Source of the DNA: Lepidurus packardi
Lineage: Eukaryota > Arthropoda > Branchiopoda > Notostraca > Triopsidae
Length of the DNA stretch: 64,000 bases
Direction of reading: 5' to 3'
Assembly: GCA_023053545.1 (NCBI GenBank)
Contig: JAKZAN010000109.1
Span: 1 to 64,000, forward strand
Positions 61,255-64,000 of the stretch are shown one piece after another. Under the pieces are notes generated by a model. That model ran no database searches. It had not been told where the DNA came from and was given only the letters and a program-made list of their open reading frames with translations. The translations under genes were made by a program, and so were the position numbers. Positions within the stretch are counted from its first letter, which is position 1; every line of letters begins with the position of its first letter.

Positions 61255-64000
61255 AATTATTTAAGTCCGTAAGGAATTAATTAAGTCCGTAATGAATTAA
61301 TAAGGTCCGTAATGAATTAATTAAGTACGTAATGAATTAATAAATTCCGTAATGAACTAATTATTTCCGTAAAGAATTAATTAAGTCCGTAAGGAATTAA
61401 TTAAGTCCGTAGGGATTTAATTAAGGCCGTAAAGAATTAATTAAGTCCGTAGGTTTTTAATTAAGTCCGTAAGGAATTAATTAAGTCCCTAAGGAATTTA
61501 TAAAGTCCGTAATGAATTAATAAAATTTGTAGGTAATTAATTAAGTCCGTAGTGAATTAATTGAGTCCGTAAGGAATTAATTAATTCCGTAATGAATAAA
61601 TAAAGTCTGTAATGAATTAATTAAGTTCGTAATGAATTAATTAAGTCCATAATGAATAAATTAAGTCCGTAATGAATTAATAAAGTCCGTAAGGAATTAA
61701 TTAAGTCCGTAAGGAATTAATAAGTCCGTAATGAATTAATTAATTCCGTAAAGAACTAATTCCGTAAACAATTAGTTCAGTCCGTAACTAATTTATTCAG
61801 TCCGTAAGGGATTAATTCCGTCCGTAAAGAATTAATTCAGTTCGCAAGGAATTAATTCAGTCCGTAAGGGATTAATTCAGGCCGTAAGGAATTAATTCAG
61901 TCCGTAAGGAATTAATTCAATCCGCAAGGAATTAATTCAGTCCGTAAGGAATTAATTCAGTCCGTAATGGATTAATTAAGTGCGTAATGAATTAATTAAG
62001 TCCGTAAGGAATTCATTCATTCCGTAAGGAATTAATTAAGTCGGTAAGGATTTAATTCAGTCCGTAAGGAATTATTTCAGTCCGTATTGAATTAATTAAG
62101 TCCGTAGAGAATTAATTCAGTCCGTAAGGAATTAATTCAGTAAGAAAGGAATTCAATCAATCCTAAAGAAATAATTCAGCCCGTAAGGAATTAATTCATT
62201 CCGAAAAGAATTAATTAAGTCCGTAAGGAATTAACTAAGTCCATAAGGAATTAATTAAGTCCATAAGAAATTAATTAATTTCGTAAGGAATTATTTAAGT
62301 CCGTAAAGAATTAATTCAGTCCGTAAGGAATTAATTCAGTCTGTAAAGAATTAAATCAGGCCGTAAAGAATTAATTCAATCCGTAATGAATTAATTAAGT
62401 CCGTAATGAATTAATTCAGTCCGCAATTAATTAATTCAGTCCGTAAGGAATTAATTCAATCCGTAAACAATTAGTTCAGTCCGTAACTAATTAATTCAGT
62501 CCGTAAGGGATTAATTCCGTCCGTAAAGAATTTATTCAGTTCGCAAGGGATTAATTCAGGCCGTGAAGAATTAAATCAGGCCGTAAGGAATTAATTCAGT
62601 CCGTAATTATTTAATTAAGTCCGTAAGGAAATTAATTCATTCCGCAAGGAATTAATTCAGTCCGTATGGAATTAATTCAGTAAGAAAGGAATTCAATCAA
62701 TCCTAAAGAATTAATTCAGTCCGTAAGGAATTAATTCAGTCCGTAAGGAATTAATTCAGTCCGTAAGGAATTAATTCAGTCCGTAAAGAATTAATTCAGT
62801 CCGTAAGGAATTAATCCAGTCCGTAATGGATTAATTAAATGCGTAATGAATTAATTAAATCCGTAAGGAATTAATTCATTCCGTAAGGAATTAATTAAGT
62901 CGGTAAGGATTTAATTCAGTCCGTAAGGAATTATTCAAGTCCGTAAGGAATTAATTCAGTCCGTAAGGAATTATTTCATTCCGTATTGAATTAATTCAGT
63001 CCGTAAGGAATTAATTCAGTAAGAAAGGAATTCAATCAATCCTAAAGAATTAATTCAGTCCGTAAGGAATTAATTCAGTCCGTAAGGAATTAATTCAGTC
63101 CGTAAGGAATTAATTCAGTCCGTAAGGAATTAATTCAGTCCGTAAGGAATTAATCCAGTCCGTAAGGAATTAATTCAGTAAGTAAGGAATTCAATCGATC
63201 CTAAAGAATTAATTCAGTCCGTAAGGAATTAATTCAGTTCGTAAGGAATTATTTCAGTCCGTATTGAATTAATTCAGTCCGTAATGAATTAATTAAGTCC
63301 GTAAGGAATTAATTCAGTCCGCAATTAATTAATTCAGTCCGTAAGGAATTAATTCAGTTCGTAAGGTATTATTTCAGTCCGTATTGAATTAATTAAGTCC
63401 GTAAGGAATTAATTCAGTCCGTAAGGAATTCATTAAGTCCGTTAGTAATAAATTAAGTCCATAAGGAATTAATTAATTCCATAAGGAATTAATTAAGTCC
63501 GTAAGGAATTAATTTATTCCATAAGGAATTAATTCAGTCCGTAAGGAATTATTTAAATCCGTAAAGAATTAATTCAGTCCGTACGGAATTAATTCAGTCT
63601 GTAAAGAATTAAATCAGGACGTAATGAATTAATTCAGTCCGTAATGAATTAATTCAGTCCGTAAGGAATTAATTCAGTCCGCAAGGAATTAATTCAGTCC
63701 GTAAGGGATTAATTCAGTCCATCAGGAATAAATTCAGTCCGTAAGGAATTAATTCAATCCGTAAACAATTAGTTCAGTCCGTAACCAATTAATTCAGTCC
63801 GTAAGGGATTAATTCCGTCCGTAAAGAATTAATTCAGTCCGTAAGGAATTAATTCGTTCCGTAAGGAATTAATTCAGTTCGCAAGGAATTAATTCAGTCC
63901 GTAAGGGATTAATTCAGTCCGTAAGGAATTAATTCAGTCCGTAACTAATGAATTCAGGCCGTAAGGAATTAATTCAGTCCGTAAGGAATTAATTCAGTCC
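61255..64000 (+). repeat. Diverged 20-bp satellite subfamily
   Basis: About 137 units of consensus GTCCGTAAGGAATTAATTCA (first part AATTAATTAAG), 17 of 20 positions shared with the main family in the same orientation. Unit length is less regular (19-21 bp) and variation is higher. The rare string TAAGAAAGGAATTCAATCAA marks local higher-order repeats at about 62141, 62681 and 63020. It reaches the window end, so its full extent is unknown. No gene is seen. Confidence 0.93.

Noticed and set aside
61255..64000. A satellite subfamily in the opposite orientation
   Set aside because: Direct comparison gives 17 of 20 matches in the same orientation; only about 35 bases at the junction are inverted.

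Overview
This is eukaryotic heterochromatin, most likely from an arthropod and probably an insect. No host gene is visible. About 48 kb of the 64 kb is an AT-rich tandem satellite with a 20-bp unit. The rest, 31733-47473, is one LTR retroelement with a second LTR retroelement nested inside it. The arthropod call rests on the outer element, which looks like an insect errantivirus: Ty3/gypsy-type RNase H and DD35E integrase, a tRNA-Leu primer site, 4-bp target duplications, and an envelope ORF with a furin site, a fusion peptide and a C-terminal membrane anchor. Species cannot be fixed from the sequence alone.

Layout. (1) 1-31732: satellite, consensus GTAATTCATTAATTAAGTCA, one orientation, with higher-order repeats from about 1.3 to 5.5 kb. 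(2) 31733-47473: outer element, minus strand, 523-bp LTRs differing at 3 positions, flanked by AATT. Excising it with one AATT restores the 20-bp phase of the satellite. (3) 37649-46328: inner element, plus strand, 409-bp LTRs that read identical, flanked by ATAT, inserted in the outer gag. (4) 47474-61216: the same satellite, including a tandem duplication of about 4.8-4.9 kb and a 680-720-bp higher-order repeat. (5) 61202-61254: a short inverted-repeat junction. (6) 61255-64000: a diverged subfamily, consensus GTCCGTAAGGAATTAATTCA, same orientation.

The outer element is defective. Its gag is broken and the protease and catalytic reverse transcriptase are absent. The end of RT, RNase H and the integrase core are open, the integrase C-terminus and pol tail lie in two further frames, but the 676-codon env is uninterrupted. 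The inner element encodes gag, then protease-RT-RNase H-integrase. A probable -1 frameshift signal (heptamer, 6-nt spacer, 10-bp stem) lies at the gag stop. It has a gag frame break, two in-frame TAG codons in pol and only the membrane-proximal part of an env-like ORF. The order of events is satellite, then outer element, then inner element, and the two LTR divergences agree with that order.

The observations most worth following up are a satellite-like stretch inside the outer LTR, the intact env in a provirus lacking RT, the inner frameshift signal, the identical inner LTRs flanking broken genes, and the two palindromic unit types of the satellite.
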